A stretch of DNA of 64,000 nt from Pseudomonas maioricensis (GCF_022790535.1 NZ_LOHG01000015.1:37736-101735), one strand, 5' to 3'; shown: positions 1 through 10,981, counted from the first letter of the stretch. A program made the numbers and translations. Notes: generated by a model not told the origin, from the letters alone.

Positions 1-84
1 GGTGAGCTCCTACAGTTCCCGTGGTTGCTGCGCGACCGCGTCCCGCAGAGAAATGCTTAAAAAAGCTCATACCTTCAAGTTTTA

Positions 85-113
85 TCTATCGATTAACAGA
101 GTATGTCTATCGA
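85..113 (+). promoter_or_regulatory. Direct repeat upstream of katG, possible regulator site
   Basis: The octamer TCTATCGA occurs at 85-92 and again at 106-113, start to start 21 bp (two helical turns), inside the 327-bp leader of katG. OxyR sites contain spaced ATAG/CTAT elements, and the two CTAT tetramers are almost at OxyR spacing, but the partner ATAG elements are not visible. A peroxide-responsive site is an inference only. The rest of 1-327 shows no gene. Confidence 0.3.
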
Positions 114-327
114 CCCCCAAGACTTAGCTTATTAGCTCTCTAGTCAAGTGGCGTCTAGGCTTGTTCTGGCGCTGCCGAGCCGGTAGCCGTTTCTTTAGAG
201 TTTGCGCGTGGCGACAGCGATCTGCTGATCCAGTGCCAAGGTTTACGTTGCCGTGATGACCCACATCGCTATTCGAGGTCTGGACCTGACCCTGTAGCGG
301 ATGAACTCGACCAAAGGTAAATAAAAC

Positions 328-2595
<2,268 letters not shown>

Positions 2596-2612
2596 TGTAG
2601 ACGCTTGAAACG

Positions 2613-2650
2613 AAAAGCCCCGGGCTGAGTCATCAGGTCGGGGCTTTTTA
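2613..2650 (+). terminator. Rho-independent terminator of katG
   Basis: Stem AGCCCCG ... CGGGGCT about 18 nt after the katG stop, followed by a T run. It separates katG from the SnoaL-like gene, whose RBS follows within 20 nt. Confidence 0.85.
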
Positions 2651-2666
2651 TTGCCGGAGATATTTC

Positions 2667-3050
2667 ATGAGTAGTGATCTGCGTGACGTGTACCGAGGTT
2701 ATATCGACTGTTTGAACAAACAGAACTGGAATGCGCTGGGGCAGTTTGTCGATGCAAATGTGCACTATAACGACAGGCGAGTGGGCCTCAATGGCTATCG
2801 CGAGATGCTTGAACGGGATTATCGAGAGATCCCTGATCTGCACTTCAACATACGGTTTTTAATCGCCGAGCCCGAACACATCGCTGCCCGCCTGGACTTC
2901 GCCTGCACCCCGATCGGGAGTTTCATGGGGCTGCCGGTGAACGGCCGGAAAGTGCATTTCAGCGAGAACGTGTTTTACCGGTTTCGGGAGGGGAGGATTA
3001 CCGAGGTATGGTCGGTGATTGATAAAGCAGCCGTTGAAGCGCAGCTTTGA
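2667..3050 (+). CDS. SnoaL-like / NTF2-fold protein
   Basis: Protein of 127 residues with the layout of the SnoaL-like ester cyclase/NTF2 fold: N-terminal helices (YRGYIDCLNKQNWNAL), the V-Y-N region followed by GLNGYREML, then a beta half with SFMGLPVNGRKVHFSEN and VFYRFREGRITEVWSVID, which is typical of family members. Such proteins range from polyketide cyclases to uncharacterised enzymes, so the substrate cannot be given. ATG preceded by GGAGA at good spacing. It lies downstream of the katG terminator and upstream of REP sequences, so it is probably transcribed alone. Confidence 0.8.
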   Translation: MSSDLRDVYRGYIDCLNKQNWNALGQFVDANVHYNDRRVGLNGYREMLERDYREIPDLHFNIRFLIAEPEHIAARLDFACTPIGSFMGLPVNGRKVHFSENVFYRFREGRITEVWSVIDKAAVEAQL

Positions 3051-3094
3051 ATGGGAATGCAGCTTGGGAGAGATCTATATCGGCTTGCAATAAC

Positions 3095-3226
3095 CTGTGG
3101 GAGCAAGGCTTGCCCGCGATAAGAACACCGCGATTTTTCCGTCAGACCGCATCGCCTTTATCGCGGGCAAGCACCGCTCCCACAGGAAAAATGTGATCCC
3201 CTGTAGGAGTGAGCTTGCTCGCGATG
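3095..3226. repeat. REP palindrome pair plus a single REP
   Basis: Arms starting CTGTGGGAGCAAGGCTTGCC at 3095 and returning as the complement ending CCCACAG at 3185 form a large imperfect inverted repeat. A single unit of a second REP family (GTAGGAGTGAGCTTGCTCGC) follows at 3203-3222. They sit between convergent genes. Confidence 0.85.
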
Positions 3227-3279
3227 GCGCCGGGTCAGTCAGTGGTTACCTTGAAGAGGGCAACCACATCAGCGTTTTA

Positions 3280-5658
3280 TCAAAGAGTCCACTTCACCGA
3301 GAACATCAGGTTGCGTGGGTCGCCGTATACGCCGCTTCCCGAGCCAGTCGGAATGCCCTGCCAGTACTTGGTGTCAAACACGTTGTTGAAGTTAACGCGG
3401 CCATCCCAGTGCTCGTCGAACTTGTAGCCTGCCATCAGGCCTACGACCGAGTAAGCATCCTGAGTGGCGTGGCCGTTACCGACGCGGTTGAAAGTTTCGC
3501 TCTGGGCAAGAACGTCTGCACCGACACGCCACTTGTTGAGATCGCCTTCCAGGTTATAGGTGGTAGCGGCTTTGAACAGTTGCTTAGGCTGATCAGGACC
3601 AAACCGCTTGCCCTCGTTGCTTGCATCCTTGACGTACTGGCTCAGCAGGTAGGTGTAGGCTGCGGAGAACTGCCAGTTTGGAGTGAGCGCGCCGCTGATC
3701 TCGGTATCGATACCGCGGCTGCGAACTTCGCCCGCTGTGTCATAGCAACTGGACGCCGGGAAGGACGGGCAGTTCGCGAGACTCTGGTTTGGAATCAGAT
3801 ACGCGCGGTTTTCCTGAGTCATGTCGAACAACGCCACCGAGGCGTTCAGCGCGCCATCGAAGTATTCGCCCTTCAGACCAATTTCATAGCTTTCACCCGT
3901 CATTGGTTTCAATGCGGAGCCTGAAGCATTCTGTTCGCTCTGAGGTTTGAATATTTCGGTGTAGCTGGCGTAAACCGAGTAGGTGTCGTTCAGGTCGTAG
4001 ATAACGCCCGCGTACGGTGTAACTTCCTGAGTGACCTTATAGTCGCCAGTGCCGCTCTGATTGTCGTAGTCATACCAGCTCAACCGGCTACCGATGATCA
4101 CGTGCAGCGGGTCAATCGGATTGAAGCGAGCGACTGCATAAGCTGCGTTCTCGGTGGCTACGTTTTTGCTTGCGTACGGGCTGCGGGTTTCAGCTGAAGG
4201 TTTAGGTACGGTACCCGGAGTGATGGCGAAGGGATCAACTGCATAGTTGGCCCAGAAGCCGCCACGCTGATCGAATTTTTCCTGGCGATGGCTGACGCCA
4301 AAGCTCAGATCATGCTCGCGCCCAAACAGCTTGAATGGGCCAGAAAGAGACGCGTCCAGATTGTTTTGCGTGTCTTTGGTGTCGTATTGGCCTGCGCCTT
4401 GTTCATAGCCGACGCCCGGGTCCGGGAAAGGGTACGCGATGTAGTTGGAGAACGTATCTGACTTGGCCCAGATCTTGGACGCTGCCAGCTTGCCGCTCCA
4501 ACCATTGTCGAAGCGATGCGTCAGGTCAGTGAACAGACTGACGTTGTCGCGATTCCAGTAGGCCCAGTCACCGCTGAGGAACGTCGAGCGCGAGAACCCA
4601 AGATTTTCGCCGTTACGGCCTGAAGGCAAGCTGCCCCAATCTGACGTCGCGTCGTCTTTTTGTTTCGAGGCACCAATGGTCCAGGTGGTCGAATCGTTCA
4701 GGTCGGCCTCGAGGATGCCGTAGAAGGTCTGGCGCTGCTTGTTGCGCTCGTCGACAAAGCTTTTGTCGTCTTGATAGGCAGCCACTACGCGTCCACGGAC
4801 AGTGCCGGATTCGTTGAGCTTGTTGGAGGCATCAACTTCTGTGCGATAGCGGTCCCAACTGCCAGCACTGGTAGTGATGCTCACCTGCGGCGTCGCCGTC
4901 GGGCGTTTACGCACCAGGTTCAGGGTTGCCGACGGGCTACCAGAACCGGTCATCAGACCGGTCGCACCGCGCACTACTTCCACTCGGTCGTAAAGAGCCA
5001 GGTCGGCTTCTGCCAGTGTGTCCTGAGTAAAAGTACTCAGGATGGTTGGCAGCCCGTCATACATCAGGTTATCAATCGTAAAACCACGAGCCAGAAACTG
5101 CTGACGGTCCTGACCAAACTTGCGCAAAGTAACCCCCGGCGCATATTTGACTACGTCATTGACGTCGTTCATGCCCTGATCGTCCATGCGCTGACGTGTC
5201 ACAACACTTACAGACTGTGGCGTCTCACGAATCGACAGCGGCAACTTGGTCGCAGTGTTCATCGAGCCGGTTGTATACGAGTTGGTGCCTTCAGTCGTTG
5301 CGACGCCTGCAAGGCCGTAGTCCGCGTTGATGTTCACGCCGTCCAGAGCAATAGCGCCCTGAGTCGGCTGGATCACGCGTGCCGAGTTGCCTTCGACACT
5401 GGCCGTCAGACCGCTACCTGCCAGCAGGCGTTGCAGGGCCTGTGCAGGCTCCAGATCACCACGCACTGTTGGCGCTTGCTTGCCTGCGACCAACTGCGGA
5501 TCGAATGTCACCGTCATGCCGCTCGCCTTGCCCAACTGAGCCAGGGATGTCGCCAACGGTTGGGCCGGAAGGTCCAGACGGACCGGGGCAGCAAAAGCTG
5601 AAGCGGATAAACCGAGCGCCAGAGCGATGGTCAAGGCTGATAGGGCGGGACGGGACAT
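3280..5658 (-). CDS. TonB-dependent siderophore receptor with STN domain (FpvA/FoxA type)
   Basis: Outer-membrane receptor of 792 residues. A signal peptide ends near ASAFA (residue 23). Residues about 24-100 form an STN (secretin/TonB N-terminal) domain (LDLPAQPLATSLAQLGKAS), which in transducing receptors talks to an anti-sigma factor. The plug follows with the siderophore-receptor signature TPQSVSVVTRQRMDDQG and NDVVKYAPGV, and the remainder is a 22-strand barrel ending FSVKWTL. No sigma/anti-sigma pair is encoded in the window, so any STN partner lies elsewhere. A Fur-like site lies 140 bp upstream of the start. Most likely a ferric hydroxamate-type siderophore receptor. Because it lies head to head with copper genes, another metal chelate cannot be excluded. 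Confidence 0.9.
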   Translation of the reverse strand: MSRPALSALTIALALGLSASAFAAPVRLDLPAQPLATSLAQLGKASGMTVTFDPQLVAGKQAPTVRGDLEPAQALQRLLAGSGLTASVEGNSARVIQPTQGAIALDGVNINADYGLAGVATTEGTNSYTTGSMNTATKLPLSIRETPQSVSVVTRQRMDDQGMNDVNDVVKYAPGVTLRKFGQDRQQFLARGFTIDNLMYDGLPTILSTFTQDTLAEADLALYDRVEVVRGATGLMTGSGSPSATLNLVRKRPTATPQVSITTSAGSWDRYRTEVDASNKLNESGTVRGRVVAAYQDDKSFVDERNKQRQTFYGILEADLNDSTTWTIGASKQKDDATSDWGSLPSGRNGENLGFSRSTFLSGDWAYWNRDNVSLFTDLTHRFDNGWSGKLAASKIWAKSDTFSNYIAYPFPDPGVGYEQGAGQYDTKDTQNNLDASLSGPFKLFGREHDLSFGVSHRQEKFDQRGGFWANYAVDPFAITPGTVPKPSAETRSPYASKNVATENAAYAVARFNPIDPLHVIIGSRLSWYDYDNQSGTGDYKVTQEVTPYAGVIYDLNDTYSVYASYTEIFKPQSEQNASGSALKPMTGESYEIGLKGEYFDGALNASVALFDMTQENRAYLIPNQSLANCPSFPASSCYDTAGEVRSRGIDTEISGALTPNWQFSAAYTYLLSQYVKDASNEGKRFGPDQPKQLFKAATTYNLEGDLNKWRVGADVLAQSETFNRVGNGHATQDAYSVVGLMAGYKFDEHWDGRVNFNNVFDTKYWQGIPTGSGSGVYGDPRNLMFSVKWTL

Positions 5659-5796
5659 TTTTGTGATCCTGAAAGGGGGTCAAAAAATAAGCGCGCGAGA
5701 TCACCTGGCATGATGTTTTGACACAAATGTTCAAGACATTGCCGAACTACGGTGGAGCGCAAGATGACGCGATCCTAACAAGGTGTGAATGCGACA

Positions 5797-5815
5797 GCAA
5801 ATACAAATCGTTATC
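5797..5815 (-). promoter_or_regulatory. Putative Fur box of the TonB receptor
   Basis: Read on the minus strand the 19-mer is GATAACGATTTGTATTTGC and agrees with the Fur consensus GATAATGATAATCATTATC at 12 of 19 positions, the left half being best. It sits about 140 bp upstream of the receptor ATG, where a promoter would be expected. Iron repression is the inference. Confidence 0.55.
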
Positions 5816-5910
5816 AGTCGTGAACTTTGTTACGGAAATGTGCTCATACGCCTTGGTGATTTTGCCGTGCGGCGCAGTGGCTGCGGCAGATGGTCACGGT
5901 GCGGTCTTTG

Positions 5911-5996
5911 GTAGGCGCTAACTTGTTGGCGAGGCGGAATGCCTGACTGTGCAGGCCCAATGTCTCGCCAACACGTTGGCTCTTACACGTATCGTG
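5911..5996. repeat. Inverted repeat, divergent REP-like
   Basis: A left arm around GCGCTAACTTGTTGGCGAG and its near-complement around CTCGCCAACACGTTGGC form a hairpin between the receptor promoter and the DUF2946 gene. It resembles the REP family but has diverged. Confidence 0.6.
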
Positions 5997-6087
5997 TTTC
6001 CCCAAAGCGGCGCGGTGTCATGCACAAGGCCCGTACCATTGACCTGTGTCCTGTCTTCCCCCCGGCTGAAATGCTAAATTAGCCGCC

Positions 6088-6507
6088 ATGAATTTCTTCC
6101 GAACCCATCGCTCGCCCATTGCCTGGATGCTGTATGCCTTCATCCTGTTCAATGGTCTCGCGTGCGCCATGAGTCATGGCCAGATGATGGGGGCGTTTTC
6201 AGGGAAGCCCGCCGCGGCACCTTCCCACCATGAACATCACGGCACTTCGGCCATGAGTGGCATGCATCACGAGATGTCGATGGATGCCTCAATGGACATG
6301 TCTACGAAAAACATGGCCACGCCGGGCAGCATGCAGTCGCTGTTCGGCGACTGTTCGTTTGCCGGGACGCTGACTCTGGCGATGATTTTCTTCGTCGCCC
6401 TGAGCTGGTTGATCCGCACCCGTAACCCTCGCTTCATCTTCCCGTCTCTCTGGACGGGCCGTGCCTCACGCCAGTGTTTCCCCGGGCTCAACCCGCAGGC
6501 TCCTTGA
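6088..6507 (+). CDS. DUF2946-like His/Met-rich membrane protein
   Basis: Small membrane protein of 139 residues with an N-terminal hydrophobic segment (WMLYAFILFNGLACAMSH), a His/Met-rich loop at about 46-75 (HHEHHGTSAMSGMHHEMSMD), a Phe-Gly-Asp-Cys motif (FGDCSFAG) and a second transmembrane segment (LTLAMIFFVALSWLI). This is the layout of DUF2946 proteins, which commonly sit in copper and siderophore-receptor loci. The loop is a plausible Cu ligand set. It is the first gene of a codirectional series with the PepSY, SCO1 and PCuAC genes, which supports a copper role. No enzymatic motif is visible. Confidence 0.75.
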   Translation: MNFFRTHRSPIAWMLYAFILFNGLACAMSHGQMMGAFSGKPAAAPSHHEHHGTSAMSGMHHEMSMDASMDMSTKNMATPGSMQSLFGDCSFAGTLTLAMIFFVALSWLIRTRNPRFIFPSLWTGRASRQCFPGLNPQAP

Positions 6508-6598
6508 CGGCACCCACTCGTCGTTAAAAAACCAATATCGATTTTTTGCCTCGCCGGAGCCTGCTCTGGCTGAGCGCGTTTAACCGTTGGTGAGCCTT

Positions 6599-7978
6599 AT
6601 GTCCGCTTTACCTGCACAGCCATCGTCAGGCGCTTTTGTCGCTCTGGTGAAAAGGCTGCATTTTTACATCGGCCTGTTTATCGGCCCTTTTATTCTGGTC
6701 GCTGCACTCAGTGGGGTGGTTTATGCTCTGACGCCGCAGCTCGAAAAACTGCTGTACGCCCAGGTTTTGCACACTGAAACCCACGGCCCGGCACTGAGCC
6801 TTGAAGCGCAGGTTCGTCGAGCGCAGGCCGTTGCCGGCCCGGGGGCGACGGTTGCGGCGGTACGTCCTGCGCCCAATCAGGGCGATACCACCCGTGTCAT
6901 GTTCAACGCGCCTGGTCTTGGAGAGTCCGAGCATCGGGCACTGTTCGTTGATCCTGTCAGTGGCGAGATTCGGGGGGACATGAAGGTCTACGGGACCAGC
7001 GGGATATTGCCGCTGCGCACCTGGATCGATCAGTTTCACCGCAGTTTGCTGCTCGGTGATGTTGGCCGCATTTACAGTGAACTGGCTGCTTCCTGGTTGT
7101 GGGTCGCTGCAGCGGGGGGCGTTGTGTTGTGGGCGGTGCGACGCAAGCGCGCCAGGACCCTGCGCAGTGGTTTGCGCAGTTGGCATGCCAGTGCCGGGCT
7201 CTGGCTGATGCTCGGTTTGTTGTTCTTCTCGGCGACCGGATTGACCTGGTCGCAATACGCCGGTGACAACATTGGTGTGCTGCGCGCCTATTACGGCTGG
7301 TCCACGCCGAGCGTTGCGACGACGCTGGCAAAACCGGCTGATACGGCAATGGACATGAGCATGCCTATGGACGAACACGCCGAGCATCACATGCACATGG
7401 CGCCTTCTGTCTCAGGTACAGCACTGGATCCTGCATTGTTCGATAGCGTGCTGGCCGCTGCGCGCAGTGCCAATATCGAGGCTGCCAAGGTTGAGATTCG
7501 GCCGTCGAGCAAACCGGAAAAAGCCTGGGTGGTTGCTGAAATCGATCGCAGTTGGCCGACTCAGGTTGATGCTGTCTCGATCAATCCGAATAACCTTGCG
7601 GTGGTCGATCACGTTGAATTTTCCCAGTACTCAGTACCCGCCAAACTGACCCGCTGGGGGATCGACGCGCACATGGGCGTATTGTTTGGCCTGGCCAATC
7701 AACTGATTCTGGTGTTTTTTGCCAGTGGCCTGGTTTTGATGGTGGTCATCGGTTACCTGATGTGGTGGCGGCGCAGGCCGACTCTCACACGGCAGCCGAC
7801 ACTGGTCGATGCGTGGCGGCAATCAGGCTTTGCTGCCAGAGTCGCCTGGCCGCTGGTGGCGATCACGCTTGGCGTTTGCTTGCCGGTGTTGGGCTGGAGC
7901 CTGTTGGTACTGGTTATCTGCGATGTCATCGTCACGTACAGAGCGCCGTCTGTCGCCTTTGTGCGCAGCCAGGGCTGA
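6599..7978 (+). CDS. PepSY-associated transmembrane protein
   Basis: Inner-membrane protein of 459 residues of the PepSY_TM family: a TM at about 22-48 (FYIGLFIGPFILVAALSGVVYAL), a PepSY-type periplasmic domain, further TMs near 170-190 and 200-225, a long periplasmic loop with a Met/His cluster (MDMSMPMDEHAEHHMHMAP, near 250-270), a second PepSY-like half and two or three C-terminal TMs. Members act with siderophore or copper uptake systems, some as reductases. The start chosen is the ATG at 6599, preceded by GGTGAG; a TTG four codons upstream is less likely. The Cu-type ligand cluster matches the DUF2946 gene just upstream and the SCO1 and PCuAC genes downstream. Confidence 0.85.
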   Translation: MSALPAQPSSGAFVALVKRLHFYIGLFIGPFILVAALSGVVYALTPQLEKLLYAQVLHTETHGPALSLEAQVRRAQAVAGPGATVAAVRPAPNQGDTTRVMFNAPGLGESEHRALFVDPVSGEIRGDMKVYGTSGILPLRTWIDQFHRSLLLGDVGRIYSELAASWLWVAAAGGVVLWAVRRKRARTLRSGLRSWHASAGLWLMLGLLFFSATGLTWSQYAGDNIGVLRAYYGWSTPSVATTLAKPADTAMDMSMPMDEHAEHHMHMAPSVSGTALDPALFDSVLAAARSANIEAAKVEIRPSSKPEKAWVVAEIDRSWPTQVDAVSINPNNLAVVDHVEFSQYSVPAKLTRWGIDAHMGVLFGLANQLILVFFASGLVLMVVIGYLMWWRRRPTLTRQPTLVDAWRQSGFAARVAWPLVAITLGVCLPVLGWSLLVLVICDVIVTYRAPSVAFVRSQG

Positions 7979-8140
7979 CCGCGACTGGGAAGAACGTGCC
8001 GTGAAGCATTTTCTGACATTACTACAGCGACTGTAGGAAATGTCACAGGTAACCTACGCGGCTTTAGCGGCACCGAGAATTTGAATAACGGGGACAGTGT
8101 ACTGGCTCCACTGGCTCCGTTGTTTTTCAAGAGGTAGGAC

Positions 8141-8746
8141 ATGAACACATTACTGACCCGTCGCCAGCTCATCGGCGGCATGGGCGTGCTGAGTCTGGGC
8201 GCGCTCGCAGGTTGCGGTGATTCCAACAAACTGTCGTTCAAGTACGGTAAGGACCTGAGCGACAAGATCCTCGGTCGGACCTTCAAGCTGAAGGATCCGC
8301 AGGGCAATGTGAAAACCCTGTCGAGCTTTCGCGGCACGATGCCGATGGTGTTTTTCGGCTTCACTCAGTGTCCGGCAGTGTGCCCCACTGCGCTGGCGCG
8401 CGCAGCACAGATCAAGAAACTGATGGGGCCGGATGGCGATACGCTCCAGGTTATTTTCATCACGGTGGATCCGGAACGCGACAAACCGGCAATGCTCGAT
8501 GCCTACGTCAAGGCCTTCGATCCGACCTTTGTGGCGTTGTACGGCACCCTCGAAGAAACTGCCGCAACCGCCAAAGAGTTTGGCGTGTTCTACGAGAAAA
8601 TCCCGACGGGCGACACGTACACCATGTCCCACACCGCGACCAGTTACGTTTACGACACCCGTGGCGTGCTGCGCCTTGGCCTGTCTCACTCCCTTTCTGC
8701 CCAACAGTGCACAGAAGATCTGCTGACTGTCATGGAGGTCTGCTGA
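8141..8746 (+). CDS. SCO1/SenC-family copper chaperone lipoprotein
   Basis: Protein of 201 residues with a twin-arginine-like lipoprotein leader (TRRQLIGGMGVLSLGALAGC), so probably tethered to the membrane facing the periplasm. The thioredoxin-like SCO domain has the copper-binding CxxxC in FTQCPAVCPTALAR and the distal histidine ligand in MSHTATSYVY. SCO proteins deliver copper or reduce cysteines for the CuA/CuB sites of haem-copper oxidases. The stop overlaps the start of the PCuAC gene (TGATG), so the two are translationally coupled. The 162-bp gap upstream holds no other gene. Confidence 0.93.
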   Translation: MNTLLTRRQLIGGMGVLSLGALAGCGDSNKLSFKYGKDLSDKILGRTFKLKDPQGNVKTLSSFRGTMPMVFFGFTQCPAVCPTALARAAQIKKLMGPDGDTLQVIFITVDPERDKPAMLDAYVKAFDPTFVALYGTLEETAATAKEFGVFYEKIPTGDTYTMSHTATSYVYDTRGVLRLGLSHSLSAQQCTEDLLTVMEVC

Positions 8747-9240
8747 TGAACCTTGAACGCCCAAAAAAATTCCTCAAACACGCGCTGCTGGGGCTTTCGC
8801 TGATCGGTATGGCTGCTCAGGTTTCGGCGCAAACGGTGGTCGAAGATGCGTGGGTACGGGCAACCGTGCCGGGGCAGGCGTCCACGGGGGCTTTTCTGAC
8901 GTTGACGGCCAGTACCGACAGCAAGTTGCTTGAGGCGCAGTCGCCGGTGGCGAAAATCGTGCAGATTCATCAGTCGAGCATGAAGGACGACGTGATGAGC
9001 ATGCACGAAGTGACGTCGGTTGCTTTGCCTGCAGGCCAGCCAGTGGTCATGGACCCGAACAGCTATCACGTCATGCTGATCAATCTGGTAAGCCAGGTGA
9101 AAGAGGGCGATAAAGTCCCGCTGACCTTGATCGTCGAGGACGGCAAAGGTGTTAAACAATCGATTGCGGTTGAAGCCACTGCTCGTGCGTTGAATGCGCC
9201 GGACCATGGCGCGATGCACGATCACAGCAAGATGCATTGA
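8746..9240 (+). CDS. Periplasmic copper chaperone PCu(A)C
   Basis: Protein of 164 residues with a signal peptide ending near QVSAQ. It has the cupredoxin-like PCuAC domain: VVEDAWVRATVPGQ at the N-terminus, the Met/His ligand region IHQSSMKDDVMSMHEV, and the later PNSYHVMLINL, together forming the family's H-M ... M ... HxM copper site. The C-terminus is again His/Met-rich (DHGAMHDHSKMH). PCuAC proteins pass Cu(I) to oxidase assembly, working with SCO. The ATG overlaps the SCO1 stop by one base. Confidence 0.93.
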   Translation: MNLERPKKFLKHALLGLSLIGMAAQVSAQTVVEDAWVRATVPGQASTGAFLTLTASTDSKLLEAQSPVAKIVQIHQSSMKDDVMSMHEVTSVALPAGQPVVMDPNSYHVMLINLVSQVKEGDKVPLTLIVEDGKGVKQSIAVEATARALNAPDHGAMHDHSKMH

Positions 9241-9255
9241 TGCTTTAAATGTCGT

Positions 9256-9281
9256 CGGCAGGCCTTCATTCAGGCTTGCCG
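9256..9281. terminator. Hairpin between convergent genes
   Basis: CGGCAGGCCT and its near-complement AGGCTTGCCG flank a short loop in the 46-bp gap between the PCuAC gene and the convergent GNAT gene. The T tract is poor, so termination is likely but not certain. Confidence 0.45.
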
Positions 9282-9286
9282 CGATT

Positions 9287-9853
9287 TCAACTCCGGTTCG
9301 CCAGAAACACCAGACTGGGCGCTTGCCCGGGCACATCGTCCAGCACATCAATACGTTGCATACCTATCTTTTCCAGCACTCTGATCGAGGCCTGATGCGT
9401 GGGCCGAACCAGCCCGTATACCTTCGGTAGCTTCTGCTCGTTAAACGCATACCCCAGCGCCGCGCTGGCCAACTCCGTCGCATAACCTTTGCCCCACGCC
9501 GGTACACCGAAGCGATACCCGAGGTTGACCCGCTCAACGTCGAGGTACTTCATCAACGCCACACCGCCGAAGCCGATGACCTTATCCGGCGCTTCGCGAG
9601 TCGCCACCGTCCACCAGCCATACCCCTGTTCCTGCCAGTGACGCATCCAGGCATTCAGAAATATCTGCGCCTGCGCGAGCTCTTTCATCGGGCCGTTGGG
9701 ATTGAACACATTGGTGGCTGGGTCGCTATAGATAGCGAACATTGCAGCCAGGTCATAGGGGCGGGGTGGTCTGAGTAGCAGTCGTTCGGTGGTCTTTGCA
9801 TGGGCGGGTCCAGTCTGTCGGGTGTGCTTACGGATTATGGCGTTGAAATGCAT
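9287..9853 (-). CDS. GNAT-family N-acetyltransferase (RimJ/RimL-like)
   Basis: Protein of up to 188 residues with the Acetyltransf_3 pattern: TERLLLRPPRPYDLAAMFAI, then WWTVATREAPDKVIGFGGV, the acetyl-CoA loop region GYRFGVPAWGKGYATELASAALGYAF, and VRPTHQASIRVLEKIGMQ near the end. It transfers an acetyl group to an unknown amine or protein N-terminus. The ATG at 9851-9853 abuts a GGGGG tract of the neighbouring REP with no spacing, so the real start could be a few codons inside, before TTERLLL. Confidence 0.87.
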   Translation of the reverse strand: MHFNAIIRKHTRQTGPAHAKTTERLLLRPPRPYDLAAMFAIYSDPATNVFNPNGPMKELAQAQIFLNAWMRHWQEQGYGWWTVATREAPDKVIGFGGVALMKYLDVERVNLGYRFGVPAWGKGYATELASAALGYAFNEQKLPKVYGLVRPTHQASIRVLEKIGMQRIDVLDDVPGQAPSLVFLANRS

Positions 9854-9858
9854 TCCCC

Positions 9859-9949
9859 CTGTAGGAGTGAGCTTGCTCGCGATGGCGTCAGTTCAGACGA
9901 TAAATTCGTCGGCCAAAAAACTGAATCGGGAGCAAGCTCACTCCTACAG
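9859..9949. repeat. REP inverted pair
   Basis: CTGTAGGAGTGAGCTTGCTC at 9859 pairs with its complement, which ends CTCACTCCTACAG at 9949, separated by about 40 bp. It lies between the GNAT gene start and the LysR gene end. Confidence 0.85.
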
Positions 9950-9979
9950 GTCCTGCGTCCGGCTTTGATTTCTATTACC

Positions 9980-10885
9980 TCAAATCAACCCAGGCAATTC
10001 CAACTCCAGCTCCGCGAACTTGCCTTTCAACAACGAATGCAATTGTTGAATGGCAGGGGAGAACTGTTTGCGGTGCGGGCAGACCAGATTCAGCGGGACA
10101 GGCTCACCGGGATAATCCGGCAGGAGGATTTCCAGTCGGCCAGCCTTGATGTCCTGACTGACGTCCAGCCACGATTTGTAGGTAATGCCTTCGCCAGAAA
10201 CGGCCCAGCGCCGCGCGACATCGGCATCATCACAAAACAGCGGCCCTGACACCGACATCACTCGCGCGCCGACTCGCCATTTATCGTAGATCCGCCCTCC
10301 GAGAGTGTAGAGCAAGCAGTCGTGACGCAGCAGATCGTCTGGCGTCTGGGGCCTGCCATGGCGCTGCAGGTAATCGGGCGACGCCACCAGCACTCGCCGA
10401 TTCCACGCTGCCAGCGGCAGGGCGATGTAATTGGCGTCTTCCAGCAGGCCGTAGCGAATCGCAACGTCTACCGGATCGCGGAACATGTCGGCAACCTGAT
10501 CAGATAGAAACAGGCGCATCGACAACGTCGGATGTTCGCGACGGAATTCGGACAGCCACCCCAGCAACACGTTACGGCCGAGGTCCGAGGGCGCGGCGAC
10601 CTGGAGCACGCCCTGTAGCTCGGCAGATTCGCGGCGCAGCTTCTCGCGGCCGTCTTTCAAGGTGTCGAGCACGGCTTGGGCATTGGGTAAGTACTGCTCG
10701 CCCTCGATCGTCAGGCGCAGGCTGCGCGTGGAACGGGCAAACAGGCGCACATCCAGCTCACGCTCCAGGCGCTTTATCGCCGCCGCCACTTGGCCTGGCA
10801 ATAGATCGACCTCACGCGCGGCATTGGAAAAGCTGCCTAAAGCGGCTGTCCGCACAAACAAAGCCAGGTCATCGATGCGAATCAT
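9980..10885 (-). CDS. LysR-family transcriptional regulator
   Basis: Protein of 301 residues. The N-terminal winged helix-turn-helix reads FVRTAALGSFSNAAREVDLLPGQVAAAIKRLE, followed by the usual FARSTRSLRLTIEGEQYL wing and a two-lobe substrate-binding domain (about 90-295). The start is the ATG at 10885, preceded by GGAGTGAAG. An upstream in-frame extension overlaps the divergent reductase gene and is rejected. It is divergent from that reductase with 105 bp between them, so it probably controls the reductase and nitroreductase genes. The effector is unknown; the target enzymes suggest an electrophile or quinone. Confidence 0.9.
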   Translation of the reverse strand: MIRIDDLALFVRTAALGSFSNAAREVDLLPGQVAAAIKRLERELDVRLFARSTRSLRLTIEGEQYLPNAQAVLDTLKDGREKLRRESAELQGVLQVAAPSDLGRNVLLGWLSEFRREHPTLSMRLFLSDQVADMFRDPVDVAIRYGLLEDANYIALPLAAWNRRVLVASPDYLQRHGRPQTPDDLLRHDCLLYTLGGRIYDKWRVGARVMSVSGPLFCDDADVARRWAVSGEGITYKSWLDVSQDIKAGRLEILLPDYPGEPVPLNLVCPHRKQFSPAIQQLHSLLKGKFAELELELPGLI

Positions 10886-10963
10886 CTTCACTCCAGGTGT
10901 GAAAGTGTTGGCGCATTTTAGGGGTTTTTCTTTGCGGTAGAGAAGGTGAGTATGGCCCCACGT

Positions 10964-10981
10964 TTTGAAACCTCTTTCAAA
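10964..10981. promoter_or_regulatory. Palindrome in the LysR/reductase intergenic region
   Basis: Perfect 7-bp arms TTTGAAA and TTTCAAA with a 4-bp spacer, ending ten bases before the reductase ATG. It could be an operator or a leader hairpin that influences the RBS. Its position in the shared regulatory gap favours an operator. Confidence 0.4.
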
